A DNA stretch of 13,445 nucleotides, from contig JAITTM010000057.1 in the NCBI GenBank assembly GCA_031286975.1, forward strand, positions 1 to 13,445, read 5' to 3'. Below, piece by piece: positions 13,324 through 13,445 of this stretch. Position 1 is the stretch's first letter. Each line of letters begins with the position of its first letter. Source of the stretch: Coriobacteriales bacterium (GTDB lineage: Bacteria; Actinomycetota; Coriobacteriia; Coriobacteriales; UBA8131). The notes under the pieces were generated by a model that was not told the origin of the DNA, ran no database searches, and was given only the letters and a program-made list of their open reading frames with translations. A program made the translations under genes and the position numbers.

Positions 13324-13445
13324 TTACTTGTTGCTGCTCTTTGCCTTCTTGCGCCCGTTGCGCAAAACGAGGGTTGCGACCGCAGCGGCGATGCCCACGC
13401 CACCAATGACGAGAATCCACCACGGGGAGTTGCTCGTTGCATTTG
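13324..13445 (-). CDS. C-terminal end of a membrane-anchored protein, 5' part outside window
   Basis: On the minus strand an open frame enters from the window edge and ends at TAA (13326-13324), giving 39 complete codons. They read as a polar lead-in (NATSNSP), a membrane helix starting WWILVIGGVGIAAAVATLVL and a basic tail NGRKKAKSSNK. This is the single-helix anchor of an exported protein whose main domain lies outside. The Trp-Trp at the outer face of the helix is also seen in the 5415-5771 product. It lies upstream of, and in the same direction as, the FecCD operon, but a terminator intervenes. Whether it is functionally tied to the transporter cannot be judged from the tail alone. Confidence 0.65.
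   Translation of the reverse strand, partial: NATSNSPWWILVIGGVGIAAAVATLVLRNGRKKAKSSNK

Overview
The window comes from a GC-rich Gram-positive bacterium with a monoderm-type envelope: one lipoprotein with a lipobox, secreted or membrane-anchored proteins with basic C-terminal tails, and a FecCD-type importer. The mix of a MoeA-like protein, a B12-type radical SAM enzyme, a ferric-reductase-like membrane protein and a possible leaderless transcript fits an anaerobic actinobacterium, perhaps Coriobacteriia/Eggerthellaceae. That placement is an inference from gene content, not from a marker gene.

Layout. 1-648 is the 3' end of an Ala/Thr-rich exported or surface protein of unknown function. 649-998 is a gene-free leader with two strong RNA-type inverted repeats, followed by a DHA2-type MFS efflux transporter (999-2393, +). 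Convergent to it is a B12-binding-type radical SAM protein (2473-4323, -). The divergent region 4324-4614 contains a perfect 16-bp-arm palindrome. It leads to a 28-codon basic ORF that overlaps, in another frame, a seven-helix ferric-reductase-like membrane protein (4698-5399, +). A small secreted/anchored protein lies opposite (5415-5771, -).

5810-7075 is an AT-rich island unlike its neighbours. It has a RelB/RelE-type toxin-antitoxin pair with a palindromic operator candidate, a run of nine C, an unrecognised AT-rich ORF, and the first 28 codons of a cysteine desulfurase cut off just before the next gene. Next come a CCA-adding tRNA nucleotidyltransferase with a low-complexity insertion in its catalytic head (7081-8637, +) and, overlapping it tail to tail by 67 bp, a MoeA-like molybdopterin protein (8571-9776, -).

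The rest of the minus strand reads leftwards as one apparent operon: FecCD permease (13082-11982), ABC ATPase (11985-11179), substrate-binding lipoprotein (11047-9902), a leader of three tandem hairpins, then moeA. Metal-oxyanion (molybdate/tungstate) import feeding molybdenum-cofactor assembly is the most economical reading; siderophore, haem or cobalamin uptake remains possible. A terminator and an 18-bp tandem repeat separate this operon from the 3' end of another membrane-anchored protein (13324-13445, -).

No rRNA, tRNA, CRISPR array, transposase or integrase was found. The most unusual points are the overlapping short ORF before the membrane protein, the 4434-4470 palindrome, the truncated desulfurase at the island edge, the moeA leader, and three 24-bp repeats between the ATPase and binding-protein genes.
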